A stretch of 64,000 nt of DNA from Candidatus Gastranaerophilales bacterium (GCA_910587815.1 CAJUNK010000001.1:103387-167386), one strand, 5' to 3'. Shown: positions 26,938 to 37,142, counted from the stretch's first letter. Notes: a model not told the origin generated them from the sequence alone. Program-made: numbers and translations.

Positions 26938-28048
26938 CTTTCTTTAAAAAACTTTTTATAATCTTTGTTTGGTTTTCATTTTCAATCAAAAATGCGTCAT
27001 GCCCGCATGGGCTGCTTAATTCAATTGCAGAAACTTCTTTTCCTGCTTTTATTAGTGCACAGACAAGCTCTTTTGATTGTTCCGGGGTAAAAAGCCAGTC
27101 TGAATCAAATGAAATTATTAAAAATCTGGAATTTGTTTTTTTAAAGGCAACATCAAGAGAACCATATTTTGTTGCAGGGTCATAATAATCAACAGCTTTT
27201 GTTATATATAAATAACTATTTGCATCAAATCTATCTACAAAAATTCTTCCCTGATATTCAAGATAACTTTCTACTTGAAAATCTACCCCAAAATCAAAGC
27301 TTGGGCCGTCTTTAAAATCTCTGCCAAATTTTGAATGCATGGCTTCTTCACAAAGATATGTAATGTGTCCTACCATCCTTGCTATTGCAAGGCCGTAATC
27401 TGGGGCAAAATCTTTATTATAATAATTTCCGTTGTTAAAATATTTATCTGAAATAATGGCATTTCTTGCAACAGCATTAAATGCTATAGCCTGGGCTGAA
27501 AGCCTTGCTGTAGATGCTATTATTATTGTAGATTTTACCATATCAGGATAACTTATGGTCCACTCCATCGCCTGCATGCCGCCCATAGAGCCGCCTACAA
27601 CAATTAATTTTTTAACATTTAAAAAATCTACAAGTTTTTTTTGTACCTGCACCATATCTTCAATTGTGATAACGGGAAAATCAAGCCCAAATGGCATATT
27701 GGTATCTGGATTTATTGAAGAAGGGCCTGTTGTGCCTTTACATCCGCCCAAAACATTTGATGAAATTACAAAATATTTATTTGTATCAAAAGCTTTTCCT
27801 GGGCCAATCATAGCGTCCCACCAGCCCGGTTTTTTATCATTAGGGCTATGATAACCTGCTGCATGGGCATCTGCTGTCAGCGCATGACAGATTAATATTG
27901 CATTATCGCCATTTTTATTCAGTTGACCATAAGTTTCATAACAAATGTTAATATTTTTTAATATTTTTTTACTTGTAAGAGAAATTTCACCCTCATAGGT
28001 GAAATTTTTTGATTCCGTTAAACCCAGTGAATGTTCCATAGCTTCCAT
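26921..28048 (-). CDS. metX: Homoserine O-acyltransferase, MetX family
   Basis: A 375-residue alpha/beta-hydrolase that acylates homoserine at the start of methionine synthesis. The nucleophile is S154 in GGSMGGMQAMEW; the acid and base are in FDSDWLFTP and CGHDAFLIE. NVLGGCKGTTGPSS is a strong family marker. Acetyl versus succinyl specificity cannot be read with confidence. metW follows with an overlap. A 10-bp perfect inverted repeat lies 40-66 bases into the coding region (27982-28007). Confidence 0.93.
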   Translation of the reverse strand: MEAMEHSLGLTESKNFTYEGEISLTSKKILKNINICYETYGQLNKNGDNAILICHALTADAHAAGYHSPNDKKPGWWDAMIGPGKAFDTNKYFVISSNVLGGCKGTTGPSSINPDTNMPFGLDFPVITIEDMVQVQKKLVDFLNVKKLIVVGGSMGGMQAMEWTISYPDMVKSTIIIASTARLSAQAIAFNAVARNAIISDKYFNNGNYYNKDFAPDYGLAIARMVGHITYLCEEAMHSKFGRDFKDGPSFDFGVDFQVESYLEYQGRIFVDRFDANSYLYITKAVDYYDPATKYGSLDVAFKKTNSRFLIISFDSDWLFTPEQSKELVCALIKAGKEVSAIELSSPCGHDAFLIENENQTKIIKSFLKKDEDAK

Positions 28049-28175
28049 AATTATCCTATTTTAGCATATTTTTAATACTTAGGTTAGTTTTTTGTAAACT
28101 TTAGTATGAAGTTTTTAAAGTTTTTTTTATTTCTGCCGATAGATATACTAAGAAATATTTTTTTAGGAATTTGTA

Positions 28176-29459
28176 ATGGAAAACTTTAGTGAACCAAAAA
28201 GAGTCAAGGAAGATGAATTAAATATGACAGATGCTATGACGGTTTGTCTTTTGGAAAATGATCCTATGGAAGAGATTTTTGCTTTAAACCTGGGAGATTT
28301 TTTGTGTGAGCATTTGATAAGTTCTGAATTTGCACATAAAATTAGTGACAAGGTAAAAACTAAAAATGAAAGACTGAAAGACCAGCTTTTAGAATTAATT
28401 TCAATTTATTCAATTGATTCAACATTATCAATTTTGGGGTTTGATTCAAATGAAGATTACATTATTTACAATTCAATTGCAAAAACAATCAAACTTATGC
28501 TTTCCTTGGATGAGTGTGTAATTTATCTTGCCAAAAAGGATGAACCTATAAAACTTGCAGGCACTTCATCTGATGATTTTAATAAAACTGTGGATGCGCG
28601 CATTACAAGAAGCTATGAAAATGAAGAAGTAATAATGCTAAATGAAGATGATAAGCAAATTATTGTCTTTCCAATGAAGAATAAATTTGAATGTATTGGT
28701 GCAATTGAAACAACAAGGGATATAAACCGTCCTTTGGAAGCTGAATTTATTGAGCTTTTAAAAATAACAGCAGGATTATTTGTAACATCTTTGGGTATTC
28801 AAAAATTAATTGAGCAGGTAAAAAGGGTTGTAAATAGTGAAACTGTATCAACAAGTGAATTGTTAAATCTGCGTGCACAGCTAACATCAATTATTGGAGA
28901 CCTTGGTGACAAACAACAGGCTTTTGTGGAAAAATTAGCCGTAGCTGTGGATTTAAAGGGTCAGTATAAAAATTGTCATTCTCAAAGAACAGCAGATTTA
29001 TCAAAAGAAATTTGCAGATTTCTTGAGCTGAATGAAAAAACTACAGATTTAATCTATTATGCAGGTTTGTTGCAAAATATTGGAAAAATTACAATTAATG
29101 ACGATTTATTGAACAAAAAAGGCAAATTATCTAAAGAAGAATGGGATAAATTGCAGGAACATCCAAATGCTGGCGTAAGTTTATTGATGAATATAAACTT
29201 TATGTCTGAGGTTGTGCCATATATTCATTATCAAAAAGAACGCTGGGATGGTCTTGGAAAGCCTGAAGGCTTGGGTGGATTTTCAATTCCGTTTGGTTCC
29301 AGAATCATTGCAGTGGCTGATGCTTACTGTGCATTAACTGAAGATAGGCCACATAGACCAGCTCTTTCAAATGATGAAGCACTTGAAATTTTAAAGAAAG
29401 AAAGCGCTGTAAAATGGGATCCAAATGTTGTAAATTCCCTTATTCAAATGAAATCGTAA
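28176..29459 (+). CDS. GAF plus HD-GYP protein with lost catalytic residues
   Basis: A 427-residue protein. The first 80 residues are helical, a GAF-like domain spans about 85-210, and an HD-GYP domain spans about 250-427. The expected HD pair in LLHDIGK reads LLQNIGK (Q300, N301), the HHExWDG element reads QKERWDG, and GYP reads GKP. H268 and H329 are kept. HD-GYP proteins normally hydrolyse cyclic-di-GMP; with these losses this one is probably a non-catalytic sensor or scaffold. AGGAA precedes the ATG. It stands alone, followed by a strong terminator. Confidence 0.87.
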   Translation: MENFSEPKRVKEDELNMTDAMTVCLLENDPMEEIFALNLGDFLCEHLISSEFAHKISDKVKTKNERLKDQLLELISIYSIDSTLSILGFDSNEDYIIYNSIAKTIKLMLSLDECVIYLAKKDEPIKLAGTSSDDFNKTVDARITRSYENEEVIMLNEDDKQIIVFPMKNKFECIGAIETTRDINRPLEAEFIELLKITAGLFVTSLGIQKLIEQVKRVVNSETVSTSELLNLRAQLTSIIGDLGDKQQAFVEKLAVAVDLKGQYKNCHSQRTADLSKEICRFLELNEKTTDLIYYAGLLQNIGKITINDDLLNKKGKLSKEEWDKLQEHPNAGVSLLMNINFMSEVVPYIHYQKERWDGLGKPEGLGGFSIPFGSRIIAVADAYCALTEDRPHRPALSNDEALEILKKESAVKWDPNVVNSLIQMKS

Positions 29460-29532
29460 TATTTTTTGCATAACTGCAAAGAAAAACAAAGATTGATAAT
29501 ATATTAAGAGTTAAGAGTAGTTTTATGCTAAT

Positions 29533-29565
29533 GCCGCCCATCAAAAGTGATAGTGGCGGCTTTAT
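29533..29565. terminator. Terminator between HD-GYP gene and permease operon
   Basis: GCCGCC (29533-29538) and GGCGGC (29555-29560) enclose an inner ATCA/TGAT pairing and are followed by a TTTATATTATTTTT run. It is positioned between convergent stops at 29459 and 29567. Confidence 0.85.
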
Positions 29566-29566
29566 A

Positions 29567-31081
29567 TTATTTTTCTAATTCTCTATGTTTTCTGTATCCG
29601 TATGCAAAATAGATAATTGCGCCCAAAATTATCCAAACTGGGAAAAGAATTGCAGAAACTCCAAGCGTCATAAAACCATGTATCATAAGGCCTCCGCATA
29701 AAATTATTCCTAAAATAGGAAACAACGGCACAAAAGGTACTTTGAACGGGCGATTTCTGTTTGGGTCTGTTTTTCTTAAAATTAAGACTGCAATACAAAT
29801 TATCATAAAGTTTGCAAAAGTACCAAAATCACATAATTCTGCTGAAATTTTTAAATCCATAAAAAGAGCGCCGATTATTATGATAATACCTGCTGCCCAG
29901 GTTACAATGTGAGGTGTGTTATGTTTTTTGTGGATTTTTTGGAAGGATTTTGGAAGAAAATTATCCCTTGCCATAGCGTATAAAATCCTAGTTGTACCCA
30001 GCTGATATACAAGAAGAACAGATGTAAGGCCTGCAAGTGCTCCTACTGCTATAAGCCCGCCTATTTTATGAAGGCCTACAGAATTCATTGCAGCTGTTAT
30101 CGGGGCAAGAACATTTATCTTGTCTACAGGCACCATGCCTGATAAAACAAGTGCTGTGCCTACATATACAATAGTACAGGCAATTAATGTACCTATAATT
30201 CCTATGGGAAGATTTCTTTGTGGATTTTTGGTTTCTTCAGCAGCAGATGATACGGCATCTACACCAACGTATGCAAAGAATATCAAAAATGCGCCAGATA
30301 GTATGCCTTTTACGCCATTTGGGGTAAAAGGCACCCAGTTTTCAGGGGCAACATAAAATGCACCTGCAAAAATGAATAATAAAATAACAAAGAGCTTTAC
30401 AAAAACAAGGATTGTAGCAGCTTTTGTGCTTTCTTTGATTCCTTGTATTAAAAGGATTGTTATAATCAGCATTAATAAAATTGCAGGTAAGTTTATGCAA
30501 AATGGTATTAAACCGAATATTCTTGGAATTTCAACACCAGGGTCCAGCCCCATATCATTATATACAGAAATTGCTGTTCTGTAGTCATTAATCAGCCAAA
30601 CAGGCGGATTAACAAGCCAATTTGGCAAAATGTGGGAAAAGCCTTTTAAAAGTTCCATAAAATACCCAGTCCATGAACATGCAACGGTAATGTTGCTTAT
30701 GGCGTATTCAAGCATTAAAATCCAGCCTATAATCCATGCCATAAATTCGCCCATTGTGACGTATGTATAAGTATAGGCAGAACCTGCCGCAGGAATCATG
30801 GATGCAAATTCTGCATAACAAAGGGCGGAAAACAGGCATGCAAACATTGCAATTATCATAGAAATTATTACAGCAGGCCCTGCGCCAGGACTGTTTTGCT
30901 CGCCAACCATTGCAATTCCTATAATTGTAAAAATTCCTGTTCCTATAACAGCGCCAATGCCTAGCATAATAAGGTCAAAAGCGTTCAGTGTTTTTTTGAG
31001 TTCAGAATTTTTTGCCGTTTCAATCATTTCATCCGGCGTTTTTTTGCATAAAAGGTTTTTTATAAAATTCTTAAAATTCAC
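29567..31081 (-). CDS. APC-superfamily amino acid permease, third of tandem array
   Basis: A 504-residue membrane transporter with about twelve predicted helices. GIGAVIGTGIFTIIG in helix 1 is the APC substrate-site motif. Also visible are FFAYVGVDAVSSAAEETKNP and the terminal cytoplasmic loop with RKTDPNRNRPFKVPF. It resembles the YfnA/CAT cationic or neutral amino-acid permease group; the substrate cannot be named. It begins with GTG, overlapping the upstream permease stop by one base (TAGTG). It is very close in sequence to the next gene upstream. Confidence 0.9.
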   Translation of the reverse strand: MNFKNFIKNLLCKKTPDEMIETAKNSELKKTLNAFDLIMLGIGAVIGTGIFTIIGIAMVGEQNSPGAGPAVIISMIIAMFACLFSALCYAEFASMIPAAGSAYTYTYVTMGEFMAWIIGWILMLEYAISNITVACSWTGYFMELLKGFSHILPNWLVNPPVWLINDYRTAISVYNDMGLDPGVEIPRIFGLIPFCINLPAILLMLIITILLIQGIKESTKAATILVFVKLFVILLFIFAGAFYVAPENWVPFTPNGVKGILSGAFLIFFAYVGVDAVSSAAEETKNPQRNLPIGIIGTLIACTIVYVGTALVLSGMVPVDKINVLAPITAAMNSVGLHKIGGLIAVGALAGLTSVLLVYQLGTTRILYAMARDNFLPKSFQKIHKKHNTPHIVTWAAGIIIIIGALFMDLKISAELCDFGTFANFMIICIAVLILRKTDPNRNRPFKVPFVPLFPILGIILCGGLMIHGFMTLGVSAILFPVWIILGAIIYFAYGYRKHRELEK

Positions 31082-32610
31082 TATTTTATTTCATGCTTTC
31101 TTTGTTTTTTGTATCCATATCCAAAATAAATTGCAACGCCTAATAATATCCAAAGTAAAAATAAAAGCGTGGATATTCCAAGTGTCATAAAACCATGTAT
31201 CATAATTCCGCCGCATAAAATTATGCCCAAAATTGGGAATAATGGTACAAACGGTACTTTAAATGGTCTTTTTCTATTTGGGTCTGTTTTTCTTAAAATT
31301 AAAACTGCTATGCATATCACCATAAAGTTTGCAAATGTGCCAAAGTTGCAAAGTTCTGCCGATATATTTAAATCCATAAATACAGCACCCAAAATTACCA
31401 ATATTCCTGCGGCCCAGGTAACAATGTATGGAGTATTATGTTTTTTATGGATTTTTTGGAAGGATTTTGGGAAGAAATTATCCCTTGACATTGCATACAA
31501 AATTCTTGCAGAGCCAAGCTGGAAAACCAGAATAACAGATGTTATGCCTGCTAGCGCGCCTGCTGCAATAATTCCGCCAACTTTCTTTAAGCCCATGGAG
31601 TTCATAGCTGCTGCAATTGGGGCAAGAGTATTGATGTTTTCTGTTGCAACCATGCCTGATAGCACAAGTGCTGTTGCAATATATATAATTGTGCATGCAA
31701 TGAGTGTACCTATAAGGCCTATTGGAAGGTTTTTTTGTGGGTCTTTGGTTTCTTCTGCGGCAGATGATACGGCATCTACACCAACGTAGGCAAAGAATAT
31801 CAAAAATGCACCGGATAATATTCCCTTAAAACCATTTGGTGCAAATGGTGTCCAATTTTCAGGGGTAACATAAAATGCGCCTGCAAAAATGAATAAAAAT
31901 ATAACGGCTAGTTTTATGAAAACTAAAATAGTTGCGGTTTTGGTGCTTTCTTTTATTCCTTGCACTAGAATAACCGTTATTATAAGTAAAAGCAATATTG
32001 CAGGTAAATTTATAGAGAAAGGAATTATGCCAAAAAGTTTAGGGATTTCAACGGCAGGGTCTAAACCCATATCATTGTATACAGAAATTGCTGTTCTGTA
32101 ATCATTAATCAGCCAAACAGGCGGATTAACAAGCCAATTTGGCAAAATGTGGGAAAAACCTTTTAAAAGTTCCATAAAATACCCAGTCCAAGAACTTGCC
32201 ATAGTAACATTTCCTATGACATATTCAAGCATTAAAATCCAGCCTACAATCCAGGCTAAAAATTCGCCCATTGTAACGTATGTATAGGTATATGTTGTGC
32301 CTGCAACAGGTACCATTGAGGTAAATTCAGAATAACAAAGGATTGAAAAAAGGGATGCAAACATTGCAATTAACATTGAAACAACAACAGCAGGCCCTGC
32401 GCCGTATCCTGTCTGTTCACCTACCATTGCAACGCCCACTATTGTAAAAATACCTGAACCTATCACAGCACCTATGCCCAGCATAATAAGATCAAAAGCA
32501 TTTAGTGTTCTTTTTAATTCAGATTTTTTTGCATTTTCAATAAATTCATCCGGCGTTTTCTTTTTTAAAAGATTACTTATAAAACTATGCAGTTTGTGTT
32601 TATTTTTCAC
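31081..32610 (-). CDS. APC-superfamily amino acid permease, second of tandem array
   Basis: A 509-residue paralogue of its neighbours with GIGAVIGSGIFTIVG in helix 1 and FFAYVGVDAVSSAAEETKDP. A stretch of about 125 bases coding for the extracellular loop around NWLVNPPVWLINDYRTA is nearly identical at DNA level to the downstream copy, pointing to recent duplication or gene conversion. The GTG start overlaps the preceding stop as TAGTG, so translation is coupled along the array. Confidence 0.9.
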   Translation of the reverse strand: MKNKHKLHSFISNLLKKKTPDEFIENAKKSELKRTLNAFDLIMLGIGAVIGSGIFTIVGVAMVGEQTGYGAGPAVVVSMLIAMFASLFSILCYSEFTSMVPVAGTTYTYTYVTMGEFLAWIVGWILMLEYVIGNVTMASSWTGYFMELLKGFSHILPNWLVNPPVWLINDYRTAISVYNDMGLDPAVEIPKLFGIIPFSINLPAILLLLIITVILVQGIKESTKTATILVFIKLAVIFLFIFAGAFYVTPENWTPFAPNGFKGILSGAFLIFFAYVGVDAVSSAAEETKDPQKNLPIGLIGTLIACTIIYIATALVLSGMVATENINTLAPIAAAMNSMGLKKVGGIIAAGALAGITSVILVFQLGSARILYAMSRDNFFPKSFQKIHKKHNTPYIVTWAAGILVILGAVFMDLNISAELCNFGTFANFMVICIAVLILRKTDPNRKRPFKVPFVPLFPILGIILCGGIMIHGFMTLGISTLLFLLWILLGVAIYFGYGYKKQRKHEIK

Positions 32611-34181
32611 TATTCTTTTTCAAACTTTCTTTGTTCTTTGTATCCGTATATAAAATAGATTATTATACCTAAAAGTATCCAAATTGGAAATAAAACCTTT
32701 GATGTTGTTAAAAATCTCATTGAATAAAACATAAGCCCGCCGCAGCATAATATTCCCATTAGAGGAAACCAGGGAGAAAACGGTACTTTAAATGGTCTTT
32801 TTCTATTTGGGTCTGTTTTTCTTAAAATTAAAACTGCAACGCAAACAATTATAAAAGATGTAAATGTGCCAAAGTTGCAAAGTTCTGCTGCGGTTGAAAT
32901 ATTCAAAAACATAGAACCAACAATACATATTACTGCTGCAAGGATTGTTACAACGTATGGAGTTTTAAATTTTGGATGCAGAGCTTGAAGGGATTTAGGC
33001 AAAAAACCATCTCTGCTCATGGCGTATAAAATTCTTGTGCCAGCAAGCATCATCACCATTAAAACGGATGTAAGACCTGCAAGGGCGCCTATTGAAATTA
33101 ATCCTGCTATCCAATTTTGACCTACAGAACTTATTGCATAGGCAAGTGGAGCTTGCAAATTTATTTCGTTTATTGGATTTATGCCTATTAATACAAGGGC
33201 GGTTAAAATATACACAATTGTACATATTAAAAGAGAGCCTATGATACCTATAGGAAGGTTTTTTTGAGGGTTTTTGGTTTCTTCTGCCGCAGTTGAAATT
33301 GCATCAAAACCAAGATATGCAAAGAAAATTAAAAATGCACCTACAAAAATACCATTTAAACCATTTGGCGCAAATGGTACCCAGTTTTCAGGCTTAACAT
33401 AAAATGCTCCTGTTATTACAAAAAGCGCTATGACACCAAGTTTTATAAATACTAGTACTCCAGTCATTGCAGCACTTTCTTTTATTCCCTTTATTAAAAT
33501 TGAGGCTACAATTATTGTAAAAATTATTCCAGGTAAACTAAAGCATATAGGTACAGAACCAATGTGCGGGATGATTAAGGCAGGGTCTAAACCTTGTTTT
33601 TCAAGATTGTGTGCCGCTGTTGTGTAGTCTTGAATAAGCCAAACTGGTGGGTTGTAAAGCCATTCAGGCAAATATTTTGAAAAGCCTTTTATAAATTCCA
33701 TTAAATACCCGCACCAAGCTGAAAGTACTGCAATGTAGCCTATTAAAAACTCCATGATTAAAGACCAGCCTACAATCCAGGCTAAAAATTCACCCATTGT
33801 TGCGTATGTATAGATATAGGCAGAACCTGTAACTGGTATCATTGTTGCGAATTCGGCATAACACATGGCAGAAAAGATACAGCAAAAAGAGGCCAAAACC
33901 ATTGAAATAATAACAGCGGGCCCTGCGCCAAGTGTTCCGTTTCCTCCAACTGCTGCAATTCCAAGGGCTGTAAATATGCCGGAGCCTATCATAACGCCTA
34001 TTCCGAGTATTATTAAATCAAAAGCGCCGAGAGTTTTTTGAAGTCCGCCATGTTTAGAATCATCTATCATTTTGTCTGGACTTTTTGTTTTAAGTAGATT
34101 TTTTGTGATATTAAAAAGAGAATTATATTCCTTATTATCAATCTTTAAATTATCGGCGATTTTATTTAAATCATCTCTCAT
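32610..34181 (-). CDS. APC-superfamily amino acid permease, first of tandem array
   Basis: A 523-residue permease, the most diverged of the three, with GIGVMIGSGIFTALG in helix 1 and FFAYLGFDAISTAAEETKNP. It has a longer N-terminal cytoplasmic tail (about 35 residues). It begins with ATG, unlike the two GTG-started downstream copies, and lies 45 bases behind glyQ, so it may be part of a glyQ-permease transcript. The substrate is unknown. Confidence 0.9.
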   Translation of the reverse strand: MRDDLNKIADNLKIDNKEYNSLFNITKNLLKTKSPDKMIDDSKHGGLQKTLGAFDLIILGIGVMIGSGIFTALGIAAVGGNGTLGAGPAVIISMVLASFCCIFSAMCYAEFATMIPVTGSAYIYTYATMGEFLAWIVGWSLIMEFLIGYIAVLSAWCGYLMEFIKGFSKYLPEWLYNPPVWLIQDYTTAAHNLEKQGLDPALIIPHIGSVPICFSLPGIIFTIIVASILIKGIKESAAMTGVLVFIKLGVIALFVITGAFYVKPENWVPFAPNGLNGIFVGAFLIFFAYLGFDAISTAAEETKNPQKNLPIGIIGSLLICTIVYILTALVLIGINPINEINLQAPLAYAISSVGQNWIAGLISIGALAGLTSVLMVMMLAGTRILYAMSRDGFLPKSLQALHPKFKTPYVVTILAAVICIVGSMFLNISTAAELCNFGTFTSFIIVCVAVLILRKTDPNRKRPFKVPFSPWFPLMGILCCGGLMFYSMRFLTTSKVLFPIWILLGIIIYFIYGYKEQRKFEKE

Positions 34182-34226
34182 CTATTATCCTTATTTGGTC
34201 GTATTAGACCTATTTTTTGGCTCAAA

Positions 34227-35102
34227 TTATTTTTTAAGAAGAGGGAAGCCCATTTCCTCTCTTTGTTCTACGTATAATTTTGCAACGGCTGCGGCCATTT
34301 TTCTTACTCTGTTGATATAATTTATTCTTTCATCTTTGCTTATAACGCCTCTTGCATCTAATAAATTAAATGTATGAGAGCACTTTAATACCCAATCATA
34401 GGCAGGAAGCACAATTTTAGCTTCTAAACAAGAATTACATTCTGCTTCTGCAAGATCAAATATTGTAAAAAGCCTTTCAGGAGTAGAATATTCAAAATTA
34501 TATTTTGATTGTTCAATTTCATTTTGCAGGTAAATATCACCATATTTTAGTTTGTTGTTCCACATGACATCATAAACAGAATCAACATTTTGTAAATACA
34601 TTGCAATGCGTTCCAACCCATAGGTGATTTCAAGTGCAACAGGTTTTACCTCTAAACCTCCTACCTGCTGGAAGTATGTAAATTGTGTAATTTCCATACC
34701 ATCAAGCCAAACTTCCCAGCCAACCCCAGCTGCACCTAAGGTTGGGGATTCCCAATTATCTTCAACAAATCTTACATCATGTTTTGATAAATCTATCCCC
34801 ATTGCTTCCAGGGATTTTAAATATATTCCCTGCGCATCATCAGGAGAGGGTTTCAAGATTACTTGATATTGAAAATAATGTCCAAGACGATTTGGATTTT
34901 CTCCATATCTTGCATCGGTTGGACGTCTGCATGGTTCTACCATTGCAGTATTAAAAGGTTCTGGGCCAAGAGCTCTTAAAAAAGTTGCAGGGTTCATTGT
35001 GCTTGCGCCCTTTTCAATATCATAAGGCTGTTGGATTATGCATCCATAATCTGACCAGTATTTTGAAAGATTTAAAATTAATTCCTGAAAGATAAGTGCC
35101 AT
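34227..35102 (-). CDS. glyQ: Glycyl-tRNA synthetase alpha subunit
   Basis: A 291-residue catalytic subunit of the tetrameric bacterial glycyl-tRNA synthetase. The family start [24 protein letters not shown] is partly visible as [14 protein letters not shown], with [33 protein letters not shown] sequence and [19 protein letters not shown] following. The beta subunit gene glyS is not in this window, so the pair is split or lies beyond it. It is 12 bases downstream of the DAHP synthase gene. Confidence 0.96.
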   Translation of the reverse strand: MALIFQELILNLSKYWSDYGCIIQQPYDIEKGASTMNPATFLRALGPEPFNTAMVEPCRRPTDARYGENPNRLGHYFQYQVILKPSPDDAQGIYLKSLEAMGIDLSKHDVRFVEDNWESPTLGAAGVGWEVWLDGMEITQFTYFQQVGGLEVKPVALEITYGLERIAMYLQNVDSVYDVMWNNKLKYGDIYLQNEIEQSKYNFEYSTPERLFTIFDLAEAECNSCLEAKIVLPAYDWVLKCSHTFNLLDARGVISKDERINYINRVRKMAAAVAKLYVEQREEMGFPLLKK

Positions 35103-35114
35103 TTTAATTTCCTT

Positions 35115-36167
35115 TTATTGTTTCACTGTTCTTTGGGAAGCCTTGTTGTCGTAATCAATCCTTCCGATAAGTTTATTCAGTTGTCTTGTAATTTCTTTAA
35201 ACTGAGGTATGCTAAGGCTTTGCGCTCCATCAGAACTTGCATGGTCTGGGTCATGGTGTACTTCATACATCAAGCCATGTGCGCCTGCAACAAGGGCGGC
35301 TTTTCCCATTGGTTCAATTAAATATCTTTTGCCTGTACCATGGGATGGGTCTACTACAACAGGAAGGTGTGAATATTTTCTTAAAACCGGTACTGCGGCA
35401 AGATCTAGCGTGTTTCTTGTAAAATCAGAATCAAATGTTCTTATTCCTCTTTCACAGAGAATAACATTTGGGTTGCCGTTAAACATAATATGTTCTGCTG
35501 CAAGTAAAAATTCCCTGATATTTGCACTTGGGCCTCTTTTTAACATTACAGGCTTTTTAGTGTGGCCAAGAGCTTTTAAAAGTTTGAAATTTTGCATATT
35601 TCTTGCACCAACTTGCAGTACATCTGCATATTTATTTAAAAGCGGGATATCAATTGTATCCATAACTTCTGTTACAACAAGAAGACCTGTTCTTTTGCTT
35701 GCTTCTTTAAGGTATTCAAGGCCTTTTTCTTCTAAACCCTGGAAATCATAAGGAGAAGTTCTTGGTTTAAAGGCGCCGCCCCTTAAAAATTCGCAGCCCA
35801 TTTCTTTTGCGGCAACTGCTACTTCTAAAAGACCTTCAAATTCTTTTTCAACAGAACAAGGCCCAACCATTAAAACAGGTTTTTGAAGCCCACCGATTTT
35901 AACTCCGTTATCAAATGTGATAACTGTATCTTCAGGATGAGAACTTCTGCCTGAAAGTTTATAAGGTTCTTGTATAAGTTTTACTTCATGTACACCATCA
36001 AAAGAATTTATTGTGGCGGTTGAAATCATTCTTTTATCGCCGATTGCTGCAATTACGGTTAATACTTCACCTTTGTTTAAATTTATCTTAAAACCGTGTC
36101 CTTCAAGGTAGTTGGATACTTTTTCTATTTGCTTTTCTGTTGCTTTTGGCTCCATTACAACAATCAT
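35115..36167 (-). CDS. 3-deoxy-7-phosphoheptulonate (DAHP) synthase, AroG/AroA-beta type
   Basis: A 350-residue enzyme making DAHP from phosphoenolpyruvate and erythrose-4-phosphate, the first step of the shikimate pathway. A ferredoxin-like N-terminal regulatory domain (about 1-70, MIVVMEPKATEKQIEKV) precedes the TIM barrel, with VGPCSVE, RGGAFKPRTSPYDFQG, LKRGPSANIREFL and PVVVDPSHGTGKR. ATG 36167 is chosen because a perfect GGAGGAG lies just upstream, inside the longer possible frame starting at 36188. aroB, aroK and aroC are 15 kb away. Confidence 0.94.
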   Translation of the reverse strand: MIVVMEPKATEKQIEKVSNYLEGHGFKINLNKGEVLTVIAAIGDKRMISTATINSFDGVHEVKLIQEPYKLSGRSSHPEDTVITFDNGVKIGGLQKPVLMVGPCSVEKEFEGLLEVAVAAKEMGCEFLRGGAFKPRTSPYDFQGLEEKGLEYLKEASKRTGLLVVTEVMDTIDIPLLNKYADVLQVGARNMQNFKLLKALGHTKKPVMLKRGPSANIREFLLAAEHIMFNGNPNVILCERGIRTFDSDFTRNTLDLAAVPVLRKYSHLPVVVDPSHGTGKRYLIEPMGKAALVAGAHGLMYEVHHDPDHASSDGAQSLSIPQFKEITRQLNKLIGRIDYDNKASQRTVKQ

Positions 36168-36263
36168 TTTAAAATCTCCTCCATACAAAAGTTTTGCTTA
36201 CTATTTATTAAAACATAAAAATTATTTAATTGAGCAAGGAAATTTTAAATAATTTACTTTAAT

Positions 36264-37142
36264 TTATGCATATAAAGATTTAAATTTATTTTCTGTCTGT
36301 TCAAATGAAATAATTGGTGCATGGCCTTGAGTTGTATTTAATTTTTGTGTTTGAGCCATTGATTGTTCTAATGCCGGCATTTGGATGATTTTTTTTTCAT
36401 CATCATCGTCGTCGTCATCATAATCATCGTCATGTTCATGATTATCGTCAGAACGTTTTAATAATTTTTCAGTATTTGGCGCAGGCTGAGGTGTTTTTTG
36501 TATATTTTCGTTTTCAGCATTATTTTCAGCTGCTTTTTCTTTTATCATTGAAACTATTTTGCCCACAACAGGCACCATCATAACAGGGATGATAAATCTT
36601 ACAATTGCTGTAAATACAGTGTTTGACTTTAATCTGCCTGCGGCATCATAGAATTGTTTTGGAGTTTTGTTTCCAAGTTTTGCAATTGTTTCTTTTGGTA
36701 AATCTTGGTAGGCAAGGGTAAGTCTATCAATTAATGGTTTGCAAGCAGAATCAACCGCTGCTGCTGCAAGTGATGATACTACGGTTACTGCGGCATTTTG
36801 TATCATTGATGGAACTTTTCTTTCTTCATCGATTTTGTCTGATTTCCAGGTATTGTGCATATAGAAGAAAGTAATTGCAACGGATTCGGCGTCTGCCCAT
36901 CTTGCACTTGGCGAGGCAAATTTTCTTGAAAAATTAACGAGTTTTTCTGAAAATTTTGTTTGTGATAGTTTTGCAGTTCCTTGTGCAATAAGTTCAACAA
37001 GACCAATTTTATCTGCTGCACGGGTAAATAAACCGTCTTTTCTGCCTTTAAAAGAAGGACTGGTTTGATTTATATTTTTATTATTTAAAACATTTTTATT
37101 ATTATTTGTTTGAATATTGTTTGCTAAAGGAGAAATTTTCAT
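36264..37142 (-). CDS. Orphan membrane protein with PSFKG tag and Asp run
   Basis: A 292-residue protein. It begins MKISPLANNI, has an Asn-rich linker and then PSFKG at 29-33. Hydrophobic segments occur near 118-140 (AAVTVVSSLAAAAVDSA) and 185-206 (FIIPVMMVPVVGKIV). A run of Asp residues (about 238-252, after HEH) is encoded by repeated GAT/GAC codons. The C-terminus is Gln/Thr-rich. It overlaps the upstream orphan gene by four bases (ATGA), so they are translated together. There is no recognised family; the pair resembles the 7947 protein in style. Confidence 0.66.
   Translation of the reverse strand: MKISPLANNIQTNNNKNVLNNKNINQTSPSFKGRKDGLFTRAADKIGLVELIAQGTAKLSQTKFSEKLVNFSRKFASPSARWADAESVAITFFYMHNTWKSDKIDEERKVPSMIQNAAVTVVSSLAAAAVDSACKPLIDRLTLAYQDLPKETIAKLGNKTPKQFYDAAGRLKSNTVFTAIVRFIIPVMMVPVVGKIVSMIKEKAAENNAENENIQKTPQPAPNTEKLLKRSDDNHEHDDDYDDDDDDDEKKIIQMPALEQSMAQTQKLNTTQGHAPIISFEQTENKFKSLYA

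Noticed and set aside
36400..36440. Triplet repeat coding for an Asp run
   Set aside because: It is in-frame low-complexity coding sequence; not a CRISPR or tandem-repeat element of its own.
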